From Paenibacillus radicis (ex Xue et al. 2023) (lineage in GTDB: Bacteria > Bacillota > Bacilli > Paenibacillales > NBRC-103111), in the NCBI RefSeq assembly GCF_024722015.1, contig NZ_JANQBD010000024.1, positions 1 through 64,000 on the forward strand: a stretch of 64,000 bases of DNA, given 5' to 3'. Below, piece by piece: positions 9,202-17,931 of this stretch (position 1 is the first letter of the stretch; the number at the start of each line of letters is the position of its first letter). Both the position numbers and the translations under genes were made by a program. A model generated the notes under the pieces. That model searched no databases, was not told where the DNA came from, and worked only from the letters and a program-made list of their open reading frames with translations.

Positions 9202-9533
9202 ACTATGAAATGCATCCTTTCATGGACGAATTGGGGTAAGCGCTTGCCCTAAAGTCTCTGTTAAGTATAACGCAGCCTAAAAGCAGTAGGCAATAAGGTG
9301 AAGAATATTTTTGGGGGAGATTGAAACAGGATGAATTATAGATAAATGGAAGCCGACTAAACTTTATGAAGACAGCTTCCTTTTCCAACAAACTTCCATT
9401 ATAATAACGAGCAAGCGGATAAGCCTTTCGCGCATTGGTGCTCAATTGGTAATAGAGCTTTAAGAAATTATTGATTTTGTAAGCGATTGCAAGTCGGGAA
9501 TGACGTGAGAACATAATGAATAGGAGGAATACC
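9202..9533. promoter_or_regulatory. Divergent intergenic region with two cre-like palindromes
   Basis: Two sites resemble the CcpA/LacI operator core. GGGTAAGCGCTTGCCC (9234-9249) is just upstream of the aldo/keto reductase; TGTAAGCGATTGCA (9478-9491) is upstream of the acetyltransferase and fits the cre consensus with one mismatch. An imperfect GGAAGC/GCTTCC hairpin lies near 9348-9388. No gene is seen here. Confidence 0.35.
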
Positions 9534-10676
9534 ATGTCCGTATCCAGATCAGCCAAACCGGATGAAATTGAAGTACTAGTAGCTCTGGCCGACCGTACGT
9601 TTCGCAAGCCGGGACAAACCTCGATGGGAGAGGCTTACTCCATGCTTTTTTCCAAAGAGAATGCAAATAATCTGTTAATCATAGAGGAGGATGGAGTACC
9701 AGCGACGTTGGTAGGATTATTGAAATCGGAGCTTTCGATCGTTGGCTGCACCATTCCTGTTGTAAGCATGGGGGCTGTCTGTACGGATACAGCTTACAGA
9801 GGGAGAAACTTCGCGGATATGCTCGTTAAACGAAGCATAAATAAATGTGCGGAGGAAGGCGCTCAGCTGCTGCTAATATCCGGAACACGCGGGCTTTATC
9901 TCAGAAATGACTGCTTGGAGGTAGGGGCAGTTAAACGCTTTACCGTTCGTTCCATTGAGGAATTGGCAGAGCTGGATCGAGCAAACGAAGCAATTATACG
10001 GCCCTATGATGAGAAGCGTGATCAGCCTGCAATCATTAGGTTAATGGAAGCAGAGAAAGCTTACTACAAAAGGACAGAGGCTGAATTGAACCAGCTTATT
10101 CGCAGCGCTGCTGTTGCAAGCAACGAAAGTGCGGAGCAGCATGTTTGGATGAGTTTTACAAATAGCGGTGATGCAATCGGCTATATGGCGTACTTTCTAT
10201 TGGAAAAAGACGGGGTACTTACAGCAGATGTTCTGGAATATGGGGGCAGTGACGAAGCTGTCACCGGCTTGCTTCATGAAATTATCGATCGTTTAAGTCC
10301 AAAGGAGCTTCATATTCCTGTTATGGGGGAAAGAGCCGCATTATCGGAGAAGCTGGCTTCGGCGGGCTGCACCTTTACTGAAAGCACGATTCCGGGCACG
10401 ATTCGTATGATTAATTTCCCTGGGCTGTGGAATTCCTTGCAGCCGTATATGCTGCGGCAGCTTGGTGCGGAGAGGCTGGCGGAACTAAGCTTGGCGGTAA
10501 CCAATAACGGTTATAAAATTAGCTATAAGCGTGAATCCTTAACTATCGGGCACCGAGGGGCAACGACACTTTTGTTTAATGGACCTGCAATGACCGAGCA
10601 GGGTGAACTGAAGGAAGTCCTTGCCCTATTATTTCCGTTGCCGTTTCCTTACACTGAAAACCTGAATTTTGTTTAA
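9534..10676 (+). CDS. GNAT-family N-acetyltransferase, Eis-like two-domain type
   Basis: 380 residues. An N-terminal GNAT fold (about 5-145) carries the acetyl-CoA loop region VSMGAVCTDTAYRGRNFADML, here with RGRNFA in place of the usual Q/RxxGxG/A. A second GNAT-like half follows (about 150-290) and a C-terminal sterol-carrier-like region (about 300-380, TLLFNGPAM). This layout resembles Eis-type acetyltransferases. Substrate unknown. AGGAGG sits 6 nt before ATG 9534, so the ATG at 9516 is not the start. It stands alone, 260 bp ahead of the ABC operon. Confidence 0.78.
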   Translation: MSVSRSAKPDEIEVLVALADRTFRKPGQTSMGEAYSMLFSKENANNLLIIEEDGVPATLVGLLKSELSIVGCTIPVVSMGAVCTDTAYRGRNFADMLVKRSINKCAEEGAQLLLISGTRGLYLRNDCLEVGAVKRFTVRSIEELAELDRANEAIIRPYDEKRDQPAIIRLMEAEKAYYKRTEAELNQLIRSAAVASNESAEQHVWMSFTNSGDAIGYMAYFLLEKDGVLTADVLEYGGSDEAVTGLLHEIIDRLSPKELHIPVMGERAALSEKLASAGCTFTESTIPGTIRMINFPGLWNSLQPYMLRQLGAERLAELSLAVTNNGYKISYKRESLTIGHRGATTLLFNGPAMTEQGELKEVLALLFPLPFPYTENLNFV

Positions 10677-10740
10677 AAGCATCAGCTTGCGAACTTGAGC
10701 GAAAGCCAGACCAATTGACAGAAACATGAATGTATAGCCG

Positions 10741-10817
10741 TATTTGTCAACTATTTATTGCTTAGTCCTTTTAACAAACAAAAGTATCCATTGCTAACAA
10801 TATATAGTTGACAAATA
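10741..10817. repeat. 77-bp inverted repeat with mirrored TTGACA boxes
   Basis: TATTTGTCAACTAT (10741-10754) is perfectly repeated in inverse orientation as ATAGTTGACAAATA (10804-10817). The arms extend to about 20 bp with one mismatch. Each arm contains a TTGACA/TGTCAA, so two -35-like boxes point in opposite directions. It may be a regulator site that overlaps the operon promoter. Confidence 0.6.
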
Positions 10818-10836
10818 TGAATAAATTGTTAATAAT
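10808..10836 (+). promoter_or_regulatory. Sigma-A promoter of the ABC/PHP region
   Basis: TTGACA (10808-10813), 16-bp spacer, TAATAAT (10830-10836). It is about 100 bp upstream of the first ABC permease gene, and its -35 box lies inside the right arm of the inverted repeat. Confidence 0.6.
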
Positions 10837-10877
10837 CTAGATACATTAGGTTAACCGCTTACCCCAATATACAATCT

Positions 10878-10893
10878 GTTAAACCGGTTTAAC
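10878..10893. promoter_or_regulatory. LacI-family operator palindrome
   Basis: GTTAAACCGGTTTAAC is a perfect 16-bp palindrome centred on CG, the hallmark of LacI/GalR-family operators. It lies about 40 bp downstream of the predicted -10, where a bound repressor would block elongation. No LacI-type gene is present in the window. Confidence 0.65.
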
Positions 10894-10936
10894 CTATGTA
10901 GATTGTGAAAGTTTTGAAAGGGGAGATTGAGCACGC

Positions 10937-11761
10937 ATGATGTGGTATTTCAAAGCCCAAGGTAAACGGAAGTTGATCGAATTTATTATTCTCGTCATCT
11001 TTGCTGTTTTTTTTATGGGACCTTTACTAAATCTGTTATTGTTAGCGTTTACAGGGAAATGGCAGTACCCGGCAGTCTTACCGCAGTCATGGTCATTGGA
11101 TTGGTGGAAGTTTGTACTTTCCAAGGATGAGGTGGTCAAATCAATTGGGCTCTCATTTTTAATCGCCACTGTTGTAACCGCTTTATCCATCGTCATTTGC
11201 ATACCGGCTGCCTATGCATTTGCAAGAATTCGCTTCCCGCTTAGCCGATGGTTTTTATTCTCGTTTCTGCTAACCCATGCATTCCCGAAAATGGGGCTTT
11301 ACGTTTCCATCGCTGTTTTATTTTACAAGGTTGGGTTGATGAATACTTTTGCAGGCGTTGTTTTAATTCATATTGTAAATACATTAATGTTTATGACCTG
11401 GATCCCTTCATCGGCCTTTCGCAATGTACATAAAGCACAGGAGGAATCGGCCAGAGATGTTGGTGCAACCCCGTTCCGGGTATTTTGGAGCATTACGATG
11501 CCCATGGCTTTGCCTGGAATTATGGTAGCGTCGATTTTTACATTTCTGCATTCCTTGGATGAAGCACAGGGTACGTTTCTTGTTGGTATTCCTGATTTTC
11601 GTACAATGCCGGTTGTCATGTATTCGATTATTTCAGACTATCCCAGCACAGCGGGTGCCGTGTTCTCTATCATTCTGACACTGCCGACAATCGTTCTGCT
11701 GCTGGCTGCACAAAGATTCGTAACGGCCGATGTCATGTCAAGCGGTTTCCAAATGAAGTAA
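10937..11761 (+). CDS. ABC importer permease (BPD_transp_1), subunit B
   Basis: 274 residues with about six membrane helices. The binding-protein-dependent transport signature EESARDVGATPFRVFWSITMP (EAA loop, about 173-193) contacts the ATPase. Most similar in character to permeases for polyamine, ferric or 2-aminoethylphosphonate-type importers. First gene of the operon permease-ATPase-binding protein-permease. GGGGAG before ATG-ATG; the start is taken at 10937. The LacI-type operator upstream should govern its expression. Confidence 0.87.
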   Translation: MMWYFKAQGKRKLIEFIILVIFAVFFMGPLLNLLLLAFTGKWQYPAVLPQSWSLDWWKFVLSKDEVVKSIGLSFLIATVVTALSIVICIPAAYAFARIRFPLSRWFLFSFLLTHAFPKMGLYVSIAVLFYKVGLMNTFAGVVLIHIVNTLMFMTWIPSSAFRNVHKAQEESARDVGATPFRVFWSITMPMALPGIMVASIFTFLHSLDEAQGTFLVGIPDFRTMPVVMYSIISDYPSTAGAVFSIILTLPTIVLLLAAQRFVTADVMSSGFQMK

Positions 11762-11765
11762 TGGG

Positions 11766-11883
11766 AGTAAGTTTCGCTAATGCGAAACTCAGTAATGCTT
11801 ACGAAGTCAGCTTTCCTATGGAAAACTTTAAAGTTAATGCTTACGAAGTAAGTTTCACTAAAGTGAAACTCTAAGGAGGAACT
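11766..11883 (+). repeat. Tandem hairpin array directly upstream of the ATPase RBS
   Basis: Three short hairpins lie between the permease stop and the ATPase start: AGTTTCGC/GCGAAACT (11770-11789), TTTCC/GGAAA with an outer AAGT/ACTT (11804-11828), and AGTTTCACT/AGTGAAACT (11851-11870). The 15-mer TAATGCTTACGAAGT occurs twice (11793-11807 and 11835-11849). The last hairpin ends 3 nt before the AGGAGG of the ATPase. Likely an mRNA-level control or processing element. Confidence 0.7.
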
Positions 11884-12906
11884 ATGATCCAGCTATCTAT
11901 ACAGAACCTCACGAAACGCTATAAAACTGGAGAAGGCGTATCGAATATTTCTCTGAATGTTAACAAGGGAGAATTGGTTACTTTGCTCGGCCCATCCGGC
12001 TGCGGGAAAACGACAGTGCTTCGGAGTATTGGCGGGTTTCTTGAACCGGACTCAGGAGATATCGTAATCGAAGGCAAAAGTGTATTAAAGCTTCCGCCGG
12101 AAAAGCGTCCTACTGCGATGGTTTTTCAAGGCTATAATTTATGGCCGCATATGAATGTATACAACAATTTGGCTTTTGGCTTGAAAATAAGGAAGAAAAG
12201 CAGTGCCGAGATCGAAGAAGCGATCAAGCGGGTGCTGGATCTGGTCCGGCTTCCCGGATCACAGAAGAAATTTCCGAGTGAATTATCAGGTGGGCAGCAG
12301 CAGCGGATAGCGGTAGCGAGAGCATTTTTACTGGAGCCCGCAGTGCTTCTGCTAGACGAACCTTTCTCAGCGCTCGATGCGAAGCTGCGTCACGAGATGC
12401 GTGAAGAACTGCGCGATATTCAAGCAAGTACGGGGTTAACGATGGTTTTCGTTACGCATGATCAGGAGGAGGCGCTCTCGATATCCGATCGGATCATCGT
12501 TATGAATGCGGGGAATATCGAGCAGGAAGCCAACCCTCAGGAAATATACGATAATCCTAGTTCGCTGTTCGTGGCCCAGTTTATCGGTAAAATGAATTTC
12601 GTTAAAGGCAATGCGGATGGGAGCCAGGTACATATGAACCGACTGCAATATGCTAATACACGGCAGTTGAGCGGTGAGGTTACAGTAGCTATTCGACCGG
12701 AGGATATTGTATTTGTACAGCCCGACGAGGGACTATTGGCCAAAATTCATCAGGTCATGATACTGGGACATTATGCCGAAGTGTCGCTTGAGACGGAATT
12801 AGGCGTTTTGAAAGCGTTTTTACCGCGTGATGCTGTAAAGGATTTATCTCCGGGGCAAGTTACGGGGATATCTTTTTCCAAAGTGCTTGCATATAAGTCA
12901 GCCTAA
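11884..12906 (+). CDS. ABC importer ATP-binding protein
   Basis: 340 residues. The nucleotide-binding domain (about 1-235) has Walker A GPSGCGKT (36-43), Q-loop FQGYNLWPH, signature LSGGQQQR, Walker B LLLDEPFSALD and the switch His in VFVTHDQEE. The C-terminal about 100 residues form a TOBE-type beta domain (VAIRPEDIVF), as in MalK/PotA/FbpC. Hydrolyses ATP to drive import. RBS AAGGAGG follows the hairpin array. Operon partner of both permeases. Confidence 0.92.
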   Translation: MIQLSIQNLTKRYKTGEGVSNISLNVNKGELVTLLGPSGCGKTTVLRSIGGFLEPDSGDIVIEGKSVLKLPPEKRPTAMVFQGYNLWPHMNVYNNLAFGLKIRKKSSAEIEEAIKRVLDLVRLPGSQKKFPSELSGGQQQRIAVARAFLLEPAVLLLDEPFSALDAKLRHEMREELRDIQASTGLTMVFVTHDQEEALSISDRIIVMNAGNIEQEANPQEIYDNPSSLFVAQFIGKMNFVKGNADGSQVHMNRLQYANTRQLSGEVTVAIRPEDIVFVQPDEGLLAKIHQVMILGHYAEVSLETELGVLKAFLPRDAVKDLSPGQVTGISFSKVLAYKSA

Positions 12907-12938
12907 ACCACTTATTCATATTTCAAGGTCAATATGCC

Positions 12939-12961
12939 AGAGTTCGCTGGCGCACAACTCT
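12939..12961 (+). other. Hairpin just upstream of the binding-protein RBS
   Basis: AGAGTT (12939-12944) pairs with AACTCT (12956-12961), with an inner CGC/GCG stem. AAAGGAGG starts 2 nt later. Same placement as the hairpins before 11884 and 15117. Confidence 0.6.
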
Positions 12962-12977
12962 AAAGGAGGATTAATCA

Positions 12978-14132
12978 ATGAACCTTATGAAAAAGCGTTT
13001 AAGTATGGCTCTTGCTTCGGTAATGGTACTGGGAGCTCTAGTGGGATGTGGCAGCGGAGGCGATAAACCGGCATCATCAAGCGGTGGAGACAAAGGGAAG
13101 CAAGACGAGTTCTCATTTTATTTTACCGGTTCATTAAATGTTAAGGATTTATGGGAAGTTGTTGTTCCAATGTTTGAAAAGAAATATCCGAATATTAAAG
13201 TAAAAATGGTTCATATTGATTCCGGTGCAGGCGGGCAATCTACCGTGGACCGTATTATTGCAGCGAAGCAAGCAAACCAGAAATCCGGTAACATCGATCT
13301 GTACGAGAGCAGCTTAAGTGATGTTATCAAGGGGACTAAGGAAGATTTGTGGGCTCCTTTGGATGCAAAAAAAATTCCTAATCTGAGTAAAATCGAAGAA
13401 AAGCAAATGAGTAATGTAAAAAATATGGGGATTCCATATCGTGCTTCCGCAGTAATTTTGGCCTATAACAGCGCAAAAGTAAAAACACCGCCAAAAACAG
13501 CTAACGAGCTTTATGATTGGATACGCAAAAATCCAGGACGGTTTGCTTATAATGATCCTGCTACAGGGGGCTCGGGAGATTCCTTTGTACAAACAGCGAT
13601 TTATAACTTCCTTCCACCGGAAGCTAATGTCAGCTCTGATCCATCTTACGCACAAAAATGGGATCAAGGCTTTGCGCTGCTGAAGGAGCTGCACCCGTTC
13701 ATGTACCAAAAAGGCGTCTATCCTAAGAAAAATCAAGGAACGCTAGACCTGCTTGCTAACGGTGAAGTTGATATCATACCGGCATGGTCCGACCAGGCTT
13801 TGGAGCAGACTTCGAAGAAGCTGCTGCCGGATACAACCAAGCTGGTGCAAATCGATCCTTCCTTTACGGGTGGCCCGACTTACCTGATGGTTCCGAAGCT
13901 GTCGGAGCATCCGGATTCGGTTGCTACATTCCTGGATTATGTGTTAACTCCTGAAGCTCAGAGTGTCATCGTCAACAAAATGTACGGCTATCCAGGTATC
14001 AAATGGACGGAAATGCCGCAGGAATTGAAAGACAAATTTAAGGATGTTGCCGGCGGATACCGTACATTCAGCATTGGTGATTTGGGTAAAGAGATCCAGA
14101 AACGCTGGCAGAGGGATGTTGCTGGCCAATGA
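12978..14132 (+). CDS. ABC importer extracellular solute-binding lipoprotein
   Basis: 384 residues. Lipobox LVGC ends the signal peptide (about residue 23), followed by a Gly/Ser/Lys-rich linker. The rest is a family-1-type binding fold (VPMFEKKYPNIKVKMV near the N-terminus; RASAVILAYNSAKVK; GEVDIIPAWSDQALEQ; AQSVIVNKMYGYPGI). The overall look is of YnjB/ThiB/PotD-like proteins rather than maltose types. Ligand unknown; the nearby phosphoesterase-like PHP gene suggests a phosphorylated compound, which is inference. RBS AAAGGAGG. Stop overlaps the next start as ATGA. Confidence 0.87.
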   Translation: MNLMKKRLSMALASVMVLGALVGCGSGGDKPASSSGGDKGKQDEFSFYFTGSLNVKDLWEVVVPMFEKKYPNIKVKMVHIDSGAGGQSTVDRIIAAKQANQKSGNIDLYESSLSDVIKGTKEDLWAPLDAKKIPNLSKIEEKQMSNVKNMGIPYRASAVILAYNSAKVKTPPKTANELYDWIRKNPGRFAYNDPATGGSGDSFVQTAIYNFLPPEANVSSDPSYAQKWDQGFALLKELHPFMYQKGVYPKKNQGTLDLLANGEVDIIPAWSDQALEQTSKKLLPDTTKLVQIDPSFTGGPTYLMVPKLSEHPDSVATFLDYVLTPEAQSVIVNKMYGYPGIKWTEMPQELKDKFKDVAGGYRTFSIGDLGKEIQKRWQRDVAGQ

Positions 14133-14971
14133 GTAAAAACATAAAACAAGGGATTTTCGGGCTGCTGCTAGTAATCCCATCCTTCCTTATTCTATGCTTC
14201 GTAGTTATCATACCGATCATACTCGCTATTAATGAGAGCTTTAAGGACGATAAAGGCAGCTACACTTTAGCACATTACTTCTACTTGTTCACCGACAAGG
14301 TGAGTGTTAACAACATTACGTTCACCTTGAAGCTGACTATCATATCTGTCATCATGGTGCTGCTGATTAGCTATGCATTAGCGGTATACATGCGATTTAG
14401 CGGCGGTCGGCTGGTGAATGGAATTAAAAGAATGTATATGATCCCGATGTTTATCCCTTCAGTAATTGCTTCTTACGGAATCATTAATATGTATGGGAAT
14501 CATGGTTGGCTGTCGCGTATTTTATTGTTATTCGGCAATGATGCATTGCCCAAAATCATATTCGATTATAAGGGTATCATTCTCGCTAACCTGTGGTTCA
14601 ATATCCCGTTCACGACGATGCTGCTCACCTCTGCGCTTGCCGGTATACCTAACGCAATCATTGAAAGTGCTAAAGACATCGGGGCAAGCCGCTTACAGAT
14701 CTTCTTCAAATTTATACTTCCTTTATCCTATCGGACGATGTGGGTTGCGGTTACGTTTATTTTCATGGGTATTATTGGCGGGTTTACGGCACCGTTCTTG
14801 ATTGGACCGAACTCACCGCAAGTGCTGGGCGTAGCGATGCGTCAAATATTTTCAGTCTATCAGGATACTCAGCTCGCGAGCGCAAACGCTGTCTTTATGT
14901 TCATCCTTTGTTCTTTGATGGGGTACTTCTATATTCGTACGATGATTAAAGACGATAAGACAGCGCATTAA
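14129..14971 (+). CDS. ABC importer permease (BPD_transp_1), subunit A
   Basis: 280 residues, about six membrane helices, EAA loop ESAKDIGASRLQIFFKFILP (about 185-204). The start overlaps the binding-protein stop by 4 bp (ATGA), which implies translational coupling. It ends the four-gene importer; a strong terminator follows 10 bp later. Confidence 0.88.
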   Translation: MSKNIKQGIFGLLLVIPSFLILCFVVIIPIILAINESFKDDKGSYTLAHYFYLFTDKVSVNNITFTLKLTIISVIMVLLISYALAVYMRFSGGRLVNGIKRMYMIPMFIPSVIASYGIINMYGNHGWLSRILLLFGNDALPKIIFDYKGIILANLWFNIPFTTMLLTSALAGIPNAIIESAKDIGASRLQIFFKFILPLSYRTMWVAVTFIFMGIIGGFTAPFLIGPNSPQVLGVAMRQIFSVYQDTQLASANAVFMFILCSLMGYFYIRTMIKDDKTAH

Positions 14972-14981
14972 AGCTGAACAT

Positions 14982-15043
14982 GCACCTTTCCCTTCGATGG
15001 ACTTTACTGAAAAGGTAAAGCTTTTAAGGGAAGGTGCTTTTTT
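14982..15043 (+). terminator. Terminator after the ABC importer
   Basis: GCACCTTTCCCTT (14982-14994) pairs with AAGGGAAGGTGC (15026-15037), with an inner CTTTAC/GTAAAG stem, followed by TTTTTT (15038-15043). It should limit read-through into the PHP genes. Confidence 0.85.
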
Positions 15044-15078
15044 CTAAATGCTTGAGCATACATAACGCTGATGAGGTT

Positions 15079-15098
15079 GGTTTCGCGAAAGCGAAGCT
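15079..15098 (+). other. GAAA-tetraloop hairpin upstream of the next RBS
   Basis: TTTCGC-GAAA-GCGAAG forms a compact stem with a GNRA tetraloop, ending a few bases before TAGGAGGGAG of the gene at 15117. It is of the same type as the hairpins within the ABC operon, which argues that these genes belong to one regulatory group. Confidence 0.6.
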
Positions 15099-15116
15099 TT
15101 TAGGAGGGAGTACAAG

Positions 15117-16439
15117 ATGAAGCAGCCTATCGTATCAACTGGAGCTTTGGGTTGGAAGGAAATCAATGCGAACGCGGATTTTAGAATGGAAATACAGATT
15201 GCAGAGCCTGGAATTGTAGAAATTGATTTGTTAGCCAAATCGGAAAGCGATTGGCGTGTGGCGGACTATGAATCAGCTGTACTGCGTATATGGGTAGAGA
15301 GGGAATATAACCAGGACTGCGTTCTCTTTTATGGGAATCGGCCTTTAACTTATACAAGATTATTGGGTTATATGCAACCGGGTACTTATATGCTCAGGTT
15401 TGCTTTTAATCCGGATATCTCCTCCCCGCAGGTGAAAAAAGCCTATATTGAATCGGTTGATGTGAAGATAATTACAGAAAAAAATTCGGAGCTGTTCGAA
15501 ATTTATAAGCATACTCCAGTCATATACGGGCGCAATGTGTATCACCCTTACGAGGGACGATATACGGATACTCCGCTGCTGATGTTTTATTGTATAGAGC
15601 CTTTGGAAAGTGGAAAAGCAATCGAGTACCAAATGATGTTTTCCCATGAGGATGAAGGGACACCTACACCTCTGCTGATGAGTAAGTGGGGGCGTACAAC
15701 AGATATTGAATGGGTGTACCGTGTGGAGATTGATGAACAAGGCGAAGTGCAAAAAGCTACCTTTCAAGGGCCTGAGCATGTTACAGGTGAATTTAAGGGC
15801 AGTACAGCATTGGGAGGGCATCCAGTGCTTCAGAATGCAACAACCAACGGAATGGTGCATGACACAATCACATCCAGGTATCGGTTTCTACTGCCTGCTG
15901 TTTATGAATGGAATCAGCAGATTGAGCCGAGAGAGCGGGTTATGGATGCCTTTCCGTTTACTTATCAGGTAACGGCCTGGGAAATGCTGCGCCAATATTC
16001 TATGGAACAACCGGTTGTGAACAACTCGTTCCAGCTAACCGATTTGCGCAACTACTTATATGTTCAATCGGCCAAGGTGACGGAAAATCCACAGAAGGAA
16101 ACGTCTATAGATATTCAAGTTAAGCTCAAGGGAGTAAAAGGGTGGTTTTCAGGCAGCTTTGGCGATCTAAGATATGGTGAATTCCGCTGTGCCTATGATG
16201 GACCTTACTTTCAGTTTTCGACAACGGTTAAGCTTCCTGCCGGGACTTGCTATAACGATATAGAAGAAATTTGCGCAGTATGGCTGCCAGATGGGGAAGA
16301 GTCCGTTATGGTTCCTGAGTTTAAAGGTTTTTTTCTCGATGAAGATTACGCACCCCAGCAGCCGATTCGCAGTTCTGCTGAGGTCACAGTGACGAAAGAA
16401 CAACCAAGACAAACTTTATGGCGGGGGGACGGACAATGA
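15117..16439 (+). CDS. Uncharacterised soluble protein of the PHP/ABC locus
   Basis: 440 residues. I do not recognise a named family. There is no signal peptide or membrane segment. The sequence alternates short hydrophobic and polar stretches rich in Tyr, Trp, Val and Glu, which suggests a mostly beta protein of two or three domains (about 1-130, 130-300, 300-440). The N-terminal part (FRMEIQIAEPGIVEIDLLA, PGTYMLRF) looks like a carbohydrate-binding-type beta sandwich. RBS TAGGAGGG. Its stop overlaps the start of the 16436 gene, so it is coupled to the PHP enzyme and is likely to help handle the same substrate. Confidence 0.7.
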   Translation: MKQPIVSTGALGWKEINANADFRMEIQIAEPGIVEIDLLAKSESDWRVADYESAVLRIWVEREYNQDCVLFYGNRPLTYTRLLGYMQPGTYMLRFAFNPDISSPQVKKAYIESVDVKIITEKNSELFEIYKHTPVIYGRNVYHPYEGRYTDTPLLMFYCIEPLESGKAIEYQMMFSHEDEGTPTPLLMSKWGRTTDIEWVYRVEIDEQGEVQKATFQGPEHVTGEFKGSTALGGHPVLQNATTNGMVHDTITSRYRFLLPAVYEWNQQIEPRERVMDAFPFTYQVTAWEMLRQYSMEQPVVNNSFQLTDLRNYLYVQSAKVTENPQKETSIDIQVKLKGVKGWFSGSFGDLRYGEFRCAYDGPYFQFSTTVKLPAGTCYNDIEEICAVWLPDGEESVMVPEFKGFFLDEDYAPQQPIRSSAEVTVTKEQPRQTLWRGDGQ

Positions 16440-16903
16440 ATACGTTATTGAAAGTGGAGGGTTTGGTAACTCCGTGCTGCTCCAAGAGTCATATTACTTA
16501 CACGATGCATCTGCATCGGGAATGTCGGGAGCTTCACGTGGAATTTGCTTACGAGCCTAAGGTACTGGATGATGAATTGAAATCACAAGAGTTGATAATG
16601 GAAGGACTAAATCAATACATACTAGATGAGCATCGCAAAGGATATGCGGATAATTGGCGAAATTTTTTGCCGTTGCAAAATTTGCTTACACTGTCGTTCG
16701 ATGATGAATTTGGGTTTCGTGGTGCGGGACATCGGCATGATCCTGTACAGCATCTGATTATTACAGCCGAGGAAGCTTCGCCGGGGCTGGTACCTGGAGT
16801 ATTTCCCCGGGGGCAGCTAAGCATCATGATCAACATTCATTGCGTAGTTACCGAGCAATGCCGGTACAGGATGCATGTCTGGGAAGGAAGGGACATACAA
16901 TGA
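16436..16903 (+). CDS. Detached N-terminal beta-domain of CehA/McbA-type PHP proteins
   Basis: 155 residues. The motifs FDDEFGFRGAGHRH and ASPGLVPGVFPRGQLSIMINIH match the domain normally fused in front of the PHP domain in CehA/McbA-family proteins (family pattern: D-x-x-GFRG...R, then TPGYLPGPIPxGxW). Here it is a separate gene that overlaps both neighbours by 4 bp (ATGA at 16436 and at 16900). The ATG at 16436 is preferred over 16418 because of this coupling and a G-rich site ahead of it. Probably acts as a subunit with the PHP protein. Confidence 0.72.
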   Translation: MNTLLKVEGLVTPCCSKSHITYTMHLHRECRELHVEFAYEPKVLDDELKSQELIMEGLNQYILDEHRKGYADNWRNFLPLQNLLTLSFDDEFGFRGAGHRHDPVQHLIITAEEASPGLVPGVFPRGQLSIMINIHCVVTEQCRYRMHVWEGRDIQ

Positions 16904-17913
16904 CTAAATGGCTGCCATTTGAACTTCACTGCCATACGTTTCACAGCGATGGCAAACAATCTTTGGCCGAGCTTGTCTCGGCGGCACATGCATTAGGACT
17001 GCGTGGCGTTGCCTTAACAGATCATAATACAATGACAGGACTCGCAAACCGAGAGCAGATTGTAGCAGAGTCCGGAGTGGAAGTGATCCCTGGACTTGAA
17101 TGGACTACATTCTTCGGACATATGCTCACGCTTGGTATTCAGGAATATGTAGATTGGCGCAATCTGAGCCCCTTTCATATTCATCGGGGAATTGACGGGG
17201 TTCACCGTCAGGGGGGACTAGTAGGAGTAGCCCATCCATTCCGTGTCGGCAGTCCGATGTGTACGGGCTGCTTCTGGGAATTTGAAGTGTCAGATTGGAA
17301 TGAGGTTGATTATATTGAAGTATGGTCAGGATTATTTCCTTCAATACAGCGCAATAATGCCCGCGCCTTCGCAATGTGGACGGAGCTGTTAAACCGGGGG
17401 CACCGGATTGCAGCGACAAGTGGCCGGGATTGGCATGTTTCCGATCCGGTGACGGATCCGATCTCGGCGACATTTCTAGGGATTCAAGATGAAGCTGTTG
17501 AAGACGATGGCTTGAGCCTAGTCCATAGAGCACTGGATGCTCTACGGCGAGGCAATGTCGCTGTGTCGATGGGACCGCTTCCACAGCTTAGCGTGCTTGG
17601 GAGCGATGGTACGCGGGCAGGCATCGGCGATACTATTGAGCTCCGCGAGGGAGACGGAATGCAGCTTGAGGTAACGGCTGGCATAGATTTCACCGCGAGA
17701 GCAGGCCATTGGGAGCTGCCGGAGCAGCTGCTGCAACTAAAGCTTGTCAGCAATCTGGGAGAGCTTGCTGTTGTGGAATTAACGCAAGGGCAGCCGCAAG
17801 CGGATCTGACCTTGGATGTGACTGGCGTCCGCTGGCTGCGTGGCGAGCTGTACGGAGTATTTTGCAATGTGCGAACTATGATTGGATTTACGAATGCGAT
17901 TTACTTTAGCTAA
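16900..17913 (+). CDS. PHP-domain metallohydrolase, CehA/McbA family
   Basis: 337 residues. Metal-binding motifs of the PHP fold are clear: ELHCHTFHSDG (8-18), LTDHNTMTG, GLEWTTFFGHMLTLG, VAHPFRVGSP and GRDWHVSDP. PHP enzymes hydrolyse phosphoesters with a di- or trinuclear metal site; CehA and McbA themselves act on carbamates. The C-terminal about 90 residues are a small beta domain. The frame runs further upstream, but ATG 16900 overlaps the previous stop (ATGA) and follows GGAAGGG. With the adjacent importer I infer uptake and hydrolysis of an organophosphate or related ester. Confidence 0.85.
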   Translation: MTKWLPFELHCHTFHSDGKQSLAELVSAAHALGLRGVALTDHNTMTGLANREQIVAESGVEVIPGLEWTTFFGHMLTLGIQEYVDWRNLSPFHIHRGIDGVHRQGGLVGVAHPFRVGSPMCTGCFWEFEVSDWNEVDYIEVWSGLFPSIQRNNARAFAMWTELLNRGHRIAATSGRDWHVSDPVTDPISATFLGIQDEAVEDDGLSLVHRALDALRRGNVAVSMGPLPQLSVLGSDGTRAGIGDTIELREGDGMQLEVTAGIDFTARAGHWELPEQLLQLKLVSNLGELAVVELTQGQPQADLTLDVTGVRWLRGELYGVFCNVRTMIGFTNAIYFS

Positions 17914-17931
17914 AGGAAGTGAACTATCACG

